A DNA stretch of 64,000 bases from Gaiellasilicea sp963749515 (GTDB taxonomy: Bacteria > Actinomycetota > Thermoleophilia > Gaiellales > Gaiellaceae), in the NCBI GenBank assembly GCA_963749515.1, contig CAVVMR010000011.1:1-64000 (forward strand), written 5' to 3'. A program made the translations under genes and the position numbers. Positions 15,993 through 24,113 of the stretch are shown here, one piece after another (position 1 is the stretch's first letter; every line of letters begins with the position of its first letter). The notes under the pieces were generated by a model. The model was not told where the DNA came from. It ran no database searches and was given only the letters and a program-made list of their open reading frames with translations.

Positions 15993-17021
15993 GTGCCTGA
16001 ACAGCTAATCGTGATCACGGGCGCCGGCGCCTCGTTCGACTGCACCGGGATCGAACCGCGCGACGGGGGCTGGATCCCTCCGCTCGTGAAGGAGCTCTTC
16101 GCCGAGCGGGCAGCGTTCCACCCGATCCTCGGCCTCTATCCCGACGCGCAGACGCTCGCGCCGGATCTCCGGATCGCGACCCGTACCGGCTCGGTGGGCC
16201 TGGAGACATACCTGCGTGATCAGGTGCTTCATTCGCCGTCCGCCTATGACCGCCGGCGCTACCGCGCGATCCCGCTCTACCTGCAGCACCTGCTGCACGA
16301 GGTGAGCGAGAACTACACCACCCATCCGGTGAACTACGACCGCCTGATCAACGGCGTGCTCCGTTCGGCGGACGAGGTGATCTTCCTCACCCTCAACCAG
16401 GACACGATTCTCGACAGCCGCCTCGAGCAGCACGCCCACGTTCGGTCGCTGAGCGACTACATCCGCCCTGATTTCGCCTGGTCTCTGATCAAGCTCCATG
16501 GCTCGGTCGACTGGGCGCGCCGGATCGTCGGAGTGAACCATGCCGCCGTCGACCCGACCGACCTCTATCTGAGCGAGTACATCGCCTCGCTCGACGACGT
16601 GCCGGAGCTGTCGGACGAAATCGAGCTCCGGAGGACGAGCGTCGAACTGCTGCGCCGCGACCCGCCCCACCTCTACTACCCCGCCCTTTCGGTACCGCTC
16701 GGACCTGACGACGAGTTCAACTGCCCCGAGAGCCACCTGGAGTTCATCCGCACCCGCCTCGGCGCCACGGACGGCCTCAACATCCTCTCGGTCGGATACA
16801 GCGGGCTCGACTCCGGGCTCCTGCAGCTGCTCGCCAGCTCCGGCAACTCGATCCGCTCGCTCTTCGCCGTCAACCACGAGGGCGTTTCGGCCCTCGAGGC
16901 GGCCACCCGGATCGCGACGGCCTTCTCGGACGTCGCCCACCCCGACATGGCCTACGCCGGCACCTTCGAGTCGTTCACGCAGAGTGGCGGCCTGGAGGAG
17001 TACCTGACGACGCTCGACTAG
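15993..17021 (+). CDS. SIR2-like domain protein, possible NAD-consuming defence effector
   Basis: A 342-residue protein with the SIR2 Rossmann signature: VITGAGAS at 7-14 binds NAD, TLNQD with Asn135 matches the catalytic Asn of defence-type SIR2 domains (usual TxNYD), and KLHGS with His169 is the catalytic His motif. GYSGLDSGLL near the C-terminus matches the second nucleotide-binding strand. No zinc ribbon is present, so it is not a sirtuin deacetylase. Proteins of this type (as in Thoeris or DSR systems) deplete NAD on phage infection. It stands alone here without a recognised partner, next to an EF-Tu domain III-like gene. GTG 15993 follows TATTGT by six bases. Confidence 0.8.
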   Translation: MPEQLIVITGAGASFDCTGIEPRDGGWIPPLVKELFAERAAFHPILGLYPDAQTLAPDLRIATRTGSVGLETYLRDQVLHSPSAYDRRRYRAIPLYLQHLLHEVSENYTTHPVNYDRLINGVLRSADEVIFLTLNQDTILDSRLEQHAHVRSLSDYIRPDFAWSLIKLHGSVDWARRIVGVNHAAVDPTDLYLSEYIASLDDVPELSDEIELRRTSVELLRRDPPHLYYPALSVPLGPDDEFNCPESHLEFIRTRLGATDGLNILSVGYSGLDSGLLQLLASSGNSIRSLFAVNHEGVSALEAATRIATAFSDVAHPDMAYAGTFESFTQSGGLEEYLTTLD

Positions 17022-17023
17022 GG

Positions 17024-17566
17024 CTACTGGGGCAGCCAGCCCTGGCGGTACCGCCCCGGCTGCCGCCAGACGAAGCGCGCGTACGCCTCCTTCTCGTCTG
17101 TCGTCTCCTGCTCGACTCCCGCACCGTGACGGAGGGCCGCCTCGTCCACGGTGTAGGCACCCCACGCCGCGCCCGTGGAACGGTCACGGGCGCCGACGGC
17201 GAGCACCACAGATGTCCCATCTCCCGCCCCGACGATCACGTGGTTCGTGCCGGGCGGACAGTGCACGAAGTCCCACTGTCGCAGCGGCCGCTCGTTGCCC
17301 TCGGCGATGAGCAGGGCCTCGCCGGCGAGCACGAGGAAGTCCTCCTGGTCTGCTTCCCAGTGGTACATCGCCATCGGCTCCCCCGGCGCAAGGACGCTGA
17401 TGCTGAGCCCGAGCTGCGAGAAGTCCGCATGACCCTCGAAGTCGCAGACCGCAGGACGCCCTTCCGCCTGGCGCCAGGAAGCATCGCGCGCGTTGAGGAC
17501 GAACCAGCCCTCCCCACTCGGAATCAGTCCGTGCTCGGTCGATTCGAGCCGCGCCTCGGGCACCAT
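17024..17566 (-). CDS. Cupin-domain protein
   Basis: A 180-residue single-cupin protein. The metal-binding motif 1 is recognisable in MAMYHWEADQEDFLVLAGEA (H, E and a late Glu) and motif 2 in HCPPGTNHVIVG. Such proteins bind a divalent metal and act as small dioxygenases, isomerases or storage/binding proteins; none can be chosen. It is convergent with the SIR2-like gene with a 2-base gap, and no operon partner is evident. Confidence 0.8.
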   Translation of the reverse strand: MVPEARLESTEHGLIPSGEGWFVLNARDASWRQAEGRPAVCDFEGHADFSQLGLSISVLAPGEPMAMYHWEADQEDFLVLAGEALLIAEGNERPLRQWDFVHCPPGTNHVIVGAGDGTSVVLAVGARDRSTGAAWGAYTVDEAALRHGAGVEQETTDEKEAYARFVWRQPGRYRQGWLPQ

Positions 17567-17598
17567 CGAGGCGATCCTGCCACATCCGCGAAACGCTC

Positions 17599-17985
17599 CT
17601 AGGCGGCGGCCTGCGGGCCCTCCGGTTCAACGTCGGGGCCGCGGGGATCCGCGGCTCGGGCGATCTCGGCGGCCCGGCCGATGTTGCGCGCGATGAGGAA
17701 GCCGTCGCCGCTCTCGATCACGTCCTCCACCGTCGCGATTCCGTGTCCGGGTAGCAGGATGAACGTCGTCGGGTCCGCGCGGACACGCTCATAGATCGCG
17801 GCGCTCACGTTGACACGCTCCTCGCAAGGCGCCTGCTGCCCGCACTCGCAGAAGAGCTCGATCACCTCCGACATCCGGTCTCCCGCAATTCCTCCTCCAA
17901 ACTGGTTGTAGACCTCGGCCACGCGCTCGTTCACCTCGCGGTAGAGGTTCTGCGTCTCGGCGTTCTGTTCGATTGCGTCTGCCAT
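17599..17985 (-). CDS. Small Cys-motif protein of a common actinobacterial family, unknown role
   Basis: A 128-residue protein. The core contains IELFCECGQQAPCEERV, with three closely spaced cysteines and a fourth nearby, then AIYERVRADPTTFILLPGH. I recognise this FCECG...C...YE.VR..P..F...PGH pattern from many actinobacterial proteins that have no assigned function; the cysteines could bind zinc. I chose ATG 17985 over the longer in-frame starts up to 18048 because family members begin near this point. Confidence 0.65.
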   Translation of the reverse strand: MADAIEQNAETQNLYREVNERVAEVYNQFGGGIAGDRMSEVIELFCECGQQAPCEERVNVSAAIYERVRADPTTFILLPGHGIATVEDVIESGDGFLIARNIGRAAEIARAADPRGPDVEPEGPQAAA

Positions 17986-18126
17986 GTCGACCTCGACCTT
18001 TCGACCCCAGCTAGCGGTCATCGCCGGCGGGACCCTTCCGCCTGCCATGAAGCCCGACCTGTGTCTGAGGGCGGTCGATTCACGCAGCGCCGAATCGCTG
18101 AGACGCGCGGCAGACAGGTCTTATCA

Positions 18127-19188
18127 CTATTTGACAAATGTCTCAAGCTGTTCGATCTCCTCCTTCAGCGCGCGCCTGGCACCTCGCAACGGCGCGAAGG
18201 GCTCGAGCACGACGCGGCCCTTGTCGAGCTGCCACGTCCCGGCGACGAAGCCGTCGACGAGGATCGTCGCGTGCACGAGCCCGTTGTTCGTGACGATCGC
18301 GGTCGGAGGAAGGTCGCCGAGGACTCGCGACCGGTCGGCGTGCGAGAGCACGAGATTGTCGAAGCGCGGAACCAGCCGCACGGGCGCTGGCGTGTCGGCG
18401 TCCGGCAACGGCGCACGCGGGACGTCGTAGAGCGTGCGCCCTTCCTCGTCGCGGAACGTTCGTAGCGACTGCCGCTCCAGCGAGGCGGCAATCGGCGCGA
18501 CGCGCTGGATTCCCGCCCATTGTCCGATGTCGTGCTTCGTCGCCGGGCCGTAGGCGACGAGATAGCTCCGCACGAGCCGGTCGAATGCCTCCTCGGCCGG
18601 CGGTGGCCCACCGGCGACCCTTCCCTCGGCAGCCGTGTACACGCCGTGGCCGCCATAGCCCCAGATCCCGGAAGGCGGGACGTGCACGACAGACGCGTGC
18701 CCCTGGACGCGTCGCCAGATGAACGTCGCGGAGAGCCCCGGCTTCTCGTAGCGCTCCAGCAGTGCCCGCACTTCCTTGAACGTCAGCTCGACCCCCTCGA
18801 GCCGGCCGGCGATCTGGGCCGCAAGCTTCTTCATGCGGACGGTGGGAAGGCGGGCTTCGTACGACGGTGGCCAGAGAATGCCTCCCAGCTCACGCCGCGC
18901 GGTCGTGAACGCCCAGTAGTCGGAGGGGCTGACGATGTGCAGCGTCCCTCGCTGGATGATCGCCTTCACGAGCCGGCGTCCCTTCAGCGCGCGGACGAGC
19001 TGATCGCGCTCGAATCCTTCGATGCGGGTCCAGAGCGAGAGGTACGGGCTCGTCGTGGATTGCGCCTGCAGGCCGGCAAGCCGCTCGACCGCCTTCACCG
19101 GGCTCAGCGCCTTCCGCTCGAGCAGCAGCTGACGCTCGAGCAGGGCGCGATTCAGCTCACGCCGGGTCAGGACCCGTTCGCTAGCCAT
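18127..19188 (-). CDS. AlkZ/YcaQ-like winged-helix DNA-binding protein (HTH_42)
   Basis: A 353-residue protein of the HTH_42 family, to which the DNA glycosylases AlkZ and YcaQ belong. The N-terminal tandem winged-helix region includes GLQAQSTTSPYLSLWTR, which holds the Gln-x-Gln motif used by AlkZ for base excision. The C-terminal beta-rich region (NGLVHATILVDGFVAGTW) is also typical. It could repair alkylated or cross-linked bases. Its start ATG 19188 overlaps the VOC gene stop by 8 bases (ATGGCTAG), so the two are translationally coupled. Many family members are uncharacterised, so a repair role is inferred. Confidence 0.8.
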   Translation of the reverse strand: MASERVLTRRELNRALLERQLLLERKALSPVKAVERLAGLQAQSTTSPYLSLWTRIEGFERDQLVRALKGRRLVKAIIQRGTLHIVSPSDYWAFTTARRELGGILWPPSYEARLPTVRMKKLAAQIAGRLEGVELTFKEVRALLERYEKPGLSATFIWRRVQGHASVVHVPPSGIWGYGGHGVYTAAEGRVAGGPPPAEEAFDRLVRSYLVAYGPATKHDIGQWAGIQRVAPIAASLERQSLRTFRDEEGRTLYDVPRAPLPDADTPAPVRLVPRFDNLVLSHADRSRVLGDLPPTAIVTNNGLVHATILVDGFVAGTWQLDKGRVVLEPFAPLRGARRALKEEIEQLETFVK

Positions 19189-19570
19189 ACGAGATGAACT
19201 CGAGCAGGCTCCCGTCGGGGTCGCGGAAGTAGACGCTCGTACCGCTGTCCCCGGCGCCGAACGTCTCTCGCGGCCCGGACTCCACCGTGATGCCCAAGGC
19301 CTCGAGGTGCGCGACTGCCGCATCGATCGGGCCGGTCCAGACGAAGCAGACGTCGCTGTTGCCCGGCTGGACGGGGAGCCGCCCGACAAGGCTGCCGACG
19401 TCGACTCCGGGCCCGTGCACGTTCAGCTGCGTGTCACCGATGCGGTAGGCAAAGCGGCTCCCGCCGACATCGAGGATCTCGGCGCCGACGACGTCACGGT
19501 AGAAGGCGTTCGACGTGTCCCAGTCGGAGACGGCGATCACGCAATGGTCGAGACGGGCAGCTCCGCTCAC
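19181..19570 (-). CDS. VOC-family (glyoxalase/bleomycin-resistance fold) protein
   Basis: A 129-residue protein with two beta-alpha-beta-beta-beta units. Motifs are LDHCVIAVSDWDTSNAFYRDVVGAE at the start and VYFRDPDGSLLEFISY at the end. His8 and the Glu of LLEF fit metal ligands. Members act as dioxygenases, resistance proteins or glyoxalase-like enzymes. It is the first gene of the pair with the AlkZ-like gene; if that protein repairs genotoxin damage, a resistance or sequestration role is possible (inference). Confidence 0.85.
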   Translation of the reverse strand: MSGAARLDHCVIAVSDWDTSNAFYRDVVGAEILDVGGSRFAYRIGDTQLNVHGPGVDVGSLVGRLPVQPGNSDVCFVWTGPIDAAVAHLEALGITVESGPRETFGAGDSGTSVYFRDPDGSLLEFISYG

Positions 19571-19670
19571 GACCCAGCACGATAGGACACGGGAAGTGCT
19601 TCCGCGCTACGAGCGACAAGAGCCGCGGCGAGGATCGCGCGGCCCCGCCGATTCCTGCTTGAATCGAAGC

Positions 19671-21290
19671 GTGACTGCGCTCTACCGCAAATACCGGCCG
19701 CTGGACTTCGACGATGTCGTCGGGCAGGAGGCGGTCGTGCGGACGCTGCGCAACGCGATCGAGCTCGGCCAGCTCCGCCAGGCCTACCTCTTCGCCGGCC
19801 CGCGCGGCACGGGCAAGACCTCGATGGCGCGAATCCTCGCCAAGGCGCTGAACTGCGAGACCGGGCCGACGGCCACACCGGACAAGGTCTGCCACGCCTG
19901 TGTCTCGATCGCGGCCGGCACGTCGCTGGACGTCGTCGAGATGGACGCCGCCTCGCAGCGCGGGATCGACGACATCCGCGAGATCCGTGACCGGGTCATC
20001 CTCCAGCCTGCGGAGGGCCGGTACAAGGTCTACATCCTCGACGAGGCGCACCAGCTGACCGACGCCGCCTGGAACGCGCTCCTGAAGCTGATCGAGGAGC
20101 CGCCTCCCCACCTCGTCTTCGTCTTCTGCACGACCGATCTCGCGAAGGTCCTCCAGACCGTGCGGTCGCGCTGCCAGACGTTCGTCTTCGCGCGGCCGCG
20201 TCTGCCGGAGCTCGTGCGGGTGCTGCGGCGCATCGCCGACGCGGAGAAGATCGAGGCGCCCGACGCGGCGCTGGCGCTGATCGCCCGCGGCGCGCGGGGC
20301 TCGTTCCGCGACGCGGTCTCGACGCTCGACCAGCTCGCCTCGGCGACCGGAAACACGATCGACGTCCAGTCGGTGCTGCAGCTCCTCGGCGCCGTCGAGG
20401 AGGACGCGCTCTTCCGGCTCTGCGACGCGATCGTCGACCGAGACACGGCCGGCGCACTCATCTTCCTCGAGGAGCTCGCCGAGCAGGGACAGGATCTCGG
20501 CCGCCTCGTCACCGACCTGCTCGAGCACCTGCGCCATCTCCTCCTCGTCCAGCACATGGGACACGTGCCGGACTCGCTGCCCGTCACCGACGAGACACGC
20601 GAGCGGCTGCGGGAGCAGGCGAACCAGCTGCCGTCACCGACGGTGCTGCGGCTGTGCGACCTGCTCGCGGTCGCCGTCGAGGACTCGCGCCAGGGCGCCG
20701 ATCCACGGCTTCCGCTCGAGCTCGCGCTGGTCAAGGTCACGAACCCGGCCGCCGACCTCTCGCGCGAGTCGCTCGCGTTCCGCGTCGAGCAGCTGGAGCA
20801 GCGAGCCTCCGGCGGGCCCGCTCCCGCTCCCGCGGCGCCGCAGCCGCCGGCGACGCCATCGGAGGCCCCGACGCCGGTGGCGCCACAGCCGCCCGAGGAC
20901 GCCGCCGCCGCCGAGACGCCGCCGCTCGCGCTCGAGCAGCTCCAGGACGCCTGGCAGCGCACGGTCCTTCCCGCCGTTCAGTCACGCTCGATCCCCGTCG
21001 CCTCGCTCCTCGGCGAGGCGCGGCCGGCGGCCCTCGAGGCCGAGATGCTGACGCTCGAGTTCCCCGCGAGCGCCGACTTCCACCGGCGCCAGGCGGAGGA
21101 GCCGAAGAACGTCGGCGTGATCCGCGACGCCCTGTACGAAGTCACCGGTCACAGGCTGGCCGTCACGCTGGCCCTCGGCGCCGCAGACGACGAGCTTGCC
21201 GAGGACGACGACGAGGAACTGACCGAGGACGCCCTGATTTCGATGTTCAAGGACACGTTCGACGCCAAGGAAGTCGAGGAGACGCGATGA
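19671..21290 (+). CDS. dnaX: DNA polymerase III subunits gamma/tau
   Basis: A 539-residue clamp-loader ATPase. Residues 1-220 carry the AAA domain: KYRPLDFDDVVGQ at the N-terminus, Walker A GPRGTGKTS, Walker B ILDEAHQL and sensor LFCTTD-type FVFCTTDLAKV. The zinc site is unusual. The second of four cysteines is Asp (NCETGPTATPD..C..C), leaving three Cys plus Asp. A Pro/Ala linker (about 375-425) is followed by a tau-like C-terminal domain and an acidic tail. GTG 19671 is the start. It overlaps ybaB by 4 bases (ATGA), the usual dnaX-ybaB arrangement, but recR is displaced downstream by an inverted sigma gene. Confidence 0.97.
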   Translation: MTALYRKYRPLDFDDVVGQEAVVRTLRNAIELGQLRQAYLFAGPRGTGKTSMARILAKALNCETGPTATPDKVCHACVSIAAGTSLDVVEMDAASQRGIDDIREIRDRVILQPAEGRYKVYILDEAHQLTDAAWNALLKLIEEPPPHLVFVFCTTDLAKVLQTVRSRCQTFVFARPRLPELVRVLRRIADAEKIEAPDAALALIARGARGSFRDAVSTLDQLASATGNTIDVQSVLQLLGAVEEDALFRLCDAIVDRDTAGALIFLEELAEQGQDLGRLVTDLLEHLRHLLLVQHMGHVPDSLPVTDETRERLREQANQLPSPTVLRLCDLLAVAVEDSRQGADPRLPLELALVKVTNPAADLSRESLAFRVEQLEQRASGGPAPAPAAPQPPATPSEAPTPVAPQPPEDAAAAETPPLALEQLQDAWQRTVLPAVQSRSIPVASLLGEARPAALEAEMLTLEFPASADFHRRQAEEPKNVGVIRDALYEVTGHRLAVTLALGAADDELAEDDDEELTEDALISMFKDTFDAKEVEETR

Positions 21291-21613
21291 GCAAGCTGGA
21301 CATGAACAAGCTGATGCAGCAGGCCCAGCAGATGCAGACCCAGATGCAGCAGGCGCAGGAGGAGGCGGCGAACGAGATCGTCGAGGCCTCGGCCGGCGGC
21401 GGCATGGTCACCGTGAAGGCGACCGGCGGTGGCGAGATCGTCGGAATCACGATCGACCCCAGGGCGATCGACCCGGATGACCCGGAAATGCTCGCCGACC
21501 TCGTGCTCGCTGCCGTCAACGAGGCGCTTCGCTCGGCGAGCGCGCTGATGGAGTCCAAGATGCAGGGGATGATCCCCGGCGGGCTCGGCGGGCTGGGATT
21601 GCCGGGGCTCTAG
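21287..21613 (+). CDS. YbaB/EbfC family nucleoid-associated protein
   Basis: A 108-residue protein with a Gln/Met-rich N-terminal helix (NKLMQQAQQMQTQMQQAQEE), then the conserved beta core GGGMVTVKATGGGEIVGITIDP, and a Gly-rich tail. Dimers bind DNA like a tweezer. The start overlaps the dnaX stop (ATGA). The function is inferred from the family and the conserved dnaX context. Confidence 0.95.
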   Translation: MSKLDMNKLMQQAQQMQTQMQQAQEEAANEIVEASAGGGMVTVKATGGGEIVGITIDPRAIDPDDPEMLADLVLAAVNEALRSASALMESKMQGMIPGGLGGLGLPGL

Positions 21614-21620
21614 AAGGGCC

Positions 21621-21839
21621 CTAGTCGATGTCGAGGATCCGCGCCTCGGCCGGTGGGTGCAGCCCGCCCCACGCGGCGAGGTAGAGGTTCAGATCGCGCC
21701 GCATGATCTTCGTGTCGGAGACGCCCGGCACGACCACGTCGAACACCGCACCGTGGACTCCCGCCGTCTCGCAGCGCGCCCGGCCGAGGAACTCGACGAG
21801 GTCCTTGACGAGCGCAGGATTGCTGACCCGCACTTTCAT
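21621..21839 (-). CDS. Small conserved protein, 72 aa, paralogue of the gene at 7674
   Basis: Begins MKVRVSNPALVKDLVEFLGRA and has a central strand-rich part and the helix LNLYLAAWGGLHPP. The first 18 residues and the C-terminal helix align with the 74-residue product at 7674. It is convergent with ybaB with a 7-base gap. No family name recognised. A small dimeric regulator or adaptor is possible but unsupported. Confidence 0.6.
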   Translation of the reverse strand: MKVRVSNPALVKDLVEFLGRARCETAGVHGAVFDVVVPGVSDTKIMRRDLNLYLAAWGGLHPPAEARILDID

Positions 21840-21987
21840 GGCGATACCCCTCTCCCAGAGCGATCACCGTTCGTGTGGACTCACATTGGCTCGGCGCAGG
21901 CGCCTGCGTAATGACCGAAAGTCCAGGGTTTTGACGGCGCACTCGCCTTGACTCAGGACCGCCGGGAAATGACGTTGACAGATAGGC

Positions 21988-22061
21988 GGGGCCGCAAAGC
22001 GGCCCCCTTCAGGGGTCTTCGCGCGATGAGCATCCGCTCCCGCGGATGCTCATCTTTGCGC
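21988..22061. repeat. Structured 3' element, copy 1 (after the sigma factor gene)
   Basis: Hairpin GGGGCCGC-AAA-GCGGCCCC (21988-22006) is followed by CCTTCAGGGGTCTT and then hairpin GATGAGCATCCGC-N4-GCGGATGCTCATC (22025-22054), framed by GCGC on both sides. The block 22006-22061 recurs at 60508-60562 with only a few differences, mostly in the loop. In both places it begins 5-6 bases beyond the stop codon of a minus-strand gene, so it behaves as a mobile or conserved 3' UTR/terminator module. Confidence 0.75.
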
Positions 22062-22066
22062 AAAGG

Positions 22067-23158
22067 TTAAGCGACGCTTGCGAGCGCTTCGTCAGAGGGG
22101 AGCGGCCGGGTGCCGAGCAGCTGCTCGAGACGCGCGAAAGCGCTCGTCTCCAGCTGGCGGACACGCTGCCGCGTGACGCCGAGCTCGCGCCCGATCTCCT
22201 CGAGGCTGACCGCCTCGCGGCCCGTGAAGCCGAAGCGCATCTCCATCACCTGACGCTCGCGCTCGGGCAGCCGCTCGAGGGCGTCGCGCACGCGCTCCTG
22301 CTCGAGCGAGATCTCCACCAGGTCGATCGGCTCCTCGACGGTGCGGTCGGCGAAGAGGTCGCCGAGCTCACCGTCGCCGTCGCCGATCGTCTGGTTGAGC
22401 GAGACGGATGCCTCGACCGCGTCGAGAGCTTCCTCGACGTGATGCGGCTTCAGCTCCGTCTCGGCCACGAGCTCCGCGATCGTCGGCGGGCGGCCGTGCG
22501 TCGCCTCGAGCTTCTGGCGGGCGCGCTTCAGCTTCAGCCGGCGCTCCTGCACGTGCACCGGGATGCGAATCGTGTCCGACTGATTGGCGACTGCGCGCTG
22601 GCAGGACTGGCGGATCCACCACGTCGCGTAGGTCGAGAACTTGAAGCCCTTGCGGTAGTCGAACTTCTCCACTGCGCGGTTCAGTCCGATCGTGCCGTCC
22701 TGGATCAGGTCGAGCAGCGGCAGGCCGTGACCCTGGTAGCGCTTGGCGATCGAGACCACCAGGCGCAGGTTCGAGTTGACCATCTTCTCCTTCGCCGCTG
22801 CGTCGCCACGCTCGATCCGCTTGGCGAGCGCGACCTCCTCGGCGGCATTCAGAAGCGGATGGCGGCCGATCTGGTTCAGGAAGAGCTGCAGGCTGTCGGT
22901 GACCGCGCCGGCCGGGCGCAGGTCGAGATCGCCGGGGGTCTCCGCGGCGTCGACAGCGCCATCGATCTCGACGTCGGCCGAGGCAAGCGCCGCCCGCACC
23001 TCGTCGAGGGTGTCGTCGTCCAGCTCGTGCTCGAGCTGCAGTGCCTCGAGCTCGGTAGCTGCGACCACGCCGCGGTCACCGGCCTCCTGCAGGAAGCCGG
23101 CCACAGCCGCACTAGTAGTCAGGGCATCGGTGCCCAAAGCAACGTCCGTACTCATCAA
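22067..23158 (-). CDS. RNA polymerase sigma-70 factor, primary (RpoD/SigA) type
   Basis: A 363-residue sigma factor. Region 1.2 is DSLQLFLNQIGRHPLL, region 2 includes NLRLVVSIAKRYQGHGLPLLDLIQDG and GFKFSTYATWWIRQ (promoter melting and -10 recognition), region 3 contains RIPVHV, and region 4 ends with a helix-turn-helix (VSLEEIGRELGVTRQRVRQLE). Region 1.1 is replaced by an acidic, poorly conserved stretch. It may be the housekeeping factor or a group 2 paralogue. It is inverted between ybaB and recR. The minus-strand leader contains a hairpin GAGCCGCG/CGCGGCTC (23191-23213). Met at 23158 or 23155 can start. Confidence 0.93.
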   Translation of the reverse strand: MMSTDVALGTDALTTSAAVAGFLQEAGDRGVVAATELEALQLEHELDDDTLDEVRAALASADVEIDGAVDAAETPGDLDLRPAGAVTDSLQLFLNQIGRHPLLNAAEEVALAKRIERGDAAAKEKMVNSNLRLVVSIAKRYQGHGLPLLDLIQDGTIGLNRAVEKFDYRKGFKFSTYATWWIRQSCQRAVANQSDTIRIPVHVQERRLKLKRARQKLEATHGRPPTIAELVAETELKPHHVEEALDAVEASVSLNQTIGDGDGELGDLFADRTVEEPIDLVEISLEQERVRDALERLPERERQVMEMRFGFTGREAVSLEEIGRELGVTRQRVRQLETSAFARLEQLLGTRPLPSDEALASVA

Positions 23159-23190
23159 AAGTTCCTCTCGAAAGCAGTATTCGCGTCAAA

Positions 23191-23213
23191 GAGCCGCGCG
23201 GTTTCCGCGGCTC
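23191..23213 (-). promoter_or_regulatory. Hairpin in the sigma-factor leader
   Basis: GAGCCGCG (23191-23198) pairs with CGCGGCTC (23206-23213) and on the minus strand is followed by TTTGACG. It lies 33-55 bases upstream of the sigma start codon and may be an attenuator or an mRNA stabiliser. Confidence 0.35.
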
Positions 23214-23324
23214 AACCATGACAACGTCAAACAGTGACAGGATTCTGCCCAAAATCGACAATCCGTACACAACCCTTACGCGAGTTCACAGAAACGCAAC
23301 CTCAGGACGTCCGAAACCGACGGG

Positions 23325-23330
23325 TACGCT
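23325..23330 (+). promoter_or_regulatory. -10 box of leaderless recR
   Basis: TACGCT lies exactly six bases before the recR GTG (23337). No ribosome-binding site is visible, so the transcript probably starts at the start codon. Confidence 0.45.
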
Positions 23331-23336
23331 CAGTTC

Positions 23337-23927
23337 GTGCTGAGCCCGTCTGTGGACAACCTCGTTGCGCAGCTGACCCGCTTGCCCGGGATCGGGTCGC
23401 GTACGGCGCAGCGCCTGGCATTTCACATTCTATCAGCCGGAAAAGAGGAGGCGAACGCACTCGCCGTGGCGATCACGGAGGTGAAGGAGCGCGTTCGGTT
23501 CTGCCGCGATTGCGGCAACCTGACCGAGGAGGAGCTCTGCTCCATCTGCCTCGACAGCCGGCGCGACCGCACCGTGGTCTGTGTCGTCGAGCAGCCCACG
23601 GACGTGATCTCGCTCGAGCGCACGCACGAGTACCGCGGCCTCTACCACGTGCTGGGCGGCTCGCTCTCTCCACTCGACGGCGTGGAGCCCGAGCATCTGC
23701 GGATCGGTGAGCTGCTGCGCCGGGTCGCGAACGGGGAGATCACGGAGGTCGTCCTGGCGACGAATCCGAACATGACCGGCGAGGCGACTGCTGCCTACCT
23801 CGCCGACCGGCTGCGCGACGGCGTCACCGTGACCCGCCTCGCAAGCGGGCTGCCGGTGGGCGGCGACCTGGAGTACGCCGACGAGGTCACGCTCGGCCGA
23901 GCGCTCGCCGGGCGCCGCGAGATCTGA
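23337..23927 (+). CDS. recR: Recombination mediator protein RecR
   Basis: A 196-residue DNA repair protein acting with RecF/RecO. It has the N-terminal helix-hairpin-helix (LTRLPGIGSRTAQRLAFH), a four-Cys zinc finger (CRDCGNLTEEELCSIC), the Toprim domain (VVCVVEQPTDVISLE ... YHVLGGSLSPLDG) and the C-terminal Walker-B-like strand. Length is normal. It usually follows dnaX-ybaB directly; here the inverted sigma gene and the 72-residue gene separate them. Confidence 0.97.
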   Translation: MLSPSVDNLVAQLTRLPGIGSRTAQRLAFHILSAGKEEANALAVAITEVKERVRFCRDCGNLTEEELCSICLDSRRDRTVVCVVEQPTDVISLERTHEYRGLYHVLGGSLSPLDGVEPEHLRIGELLRRVANGEITEVVLATNPNMTGEATAAYLADRLRDGVTVTRLASGLPVGGDLEYADEVTLGRALAGRREI

Positions 23928-23964
23928 TTTCGCCGCACTTTGCGAACTTCCGGCCGCGGCGGAC

Positions 23965-24041
23965 TTGCGCCGAAGTCATCGGCGCGATACGTTCTCCGGG
24001 CTGAACCGGGGGGCCTTCGGGTCTGCCGGTTCAGCATTTTT
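23965..24041 (+). ncRNA. Promoter-hairpin unit 1: candidate very short RNA
   Basis: TTGCGC (23965-23970) and TACGTT (23988-23993) are spaced 17 bases apart. About seven bases later the predicted transcript begins directly with a hairpin: CTGAACCGG (24001-24009) pairs with CCGGTTCAG (24026-24034), with an inner CC-UUCG-GG tetraloop, and is followed by CATTTTT. The result would be an RNA of about 40 nt that is almost only a terminator hairpin. A similar unit follows at 24114. Confidence 0.5.
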
Positions 24042-24113
24042 CGTGGTCCAACGCACCGCGAGCCGGGAACACGAATTTTCTCGTAAAGAGCGATTTTTCG
24101 GCCCGGAGCGTTC

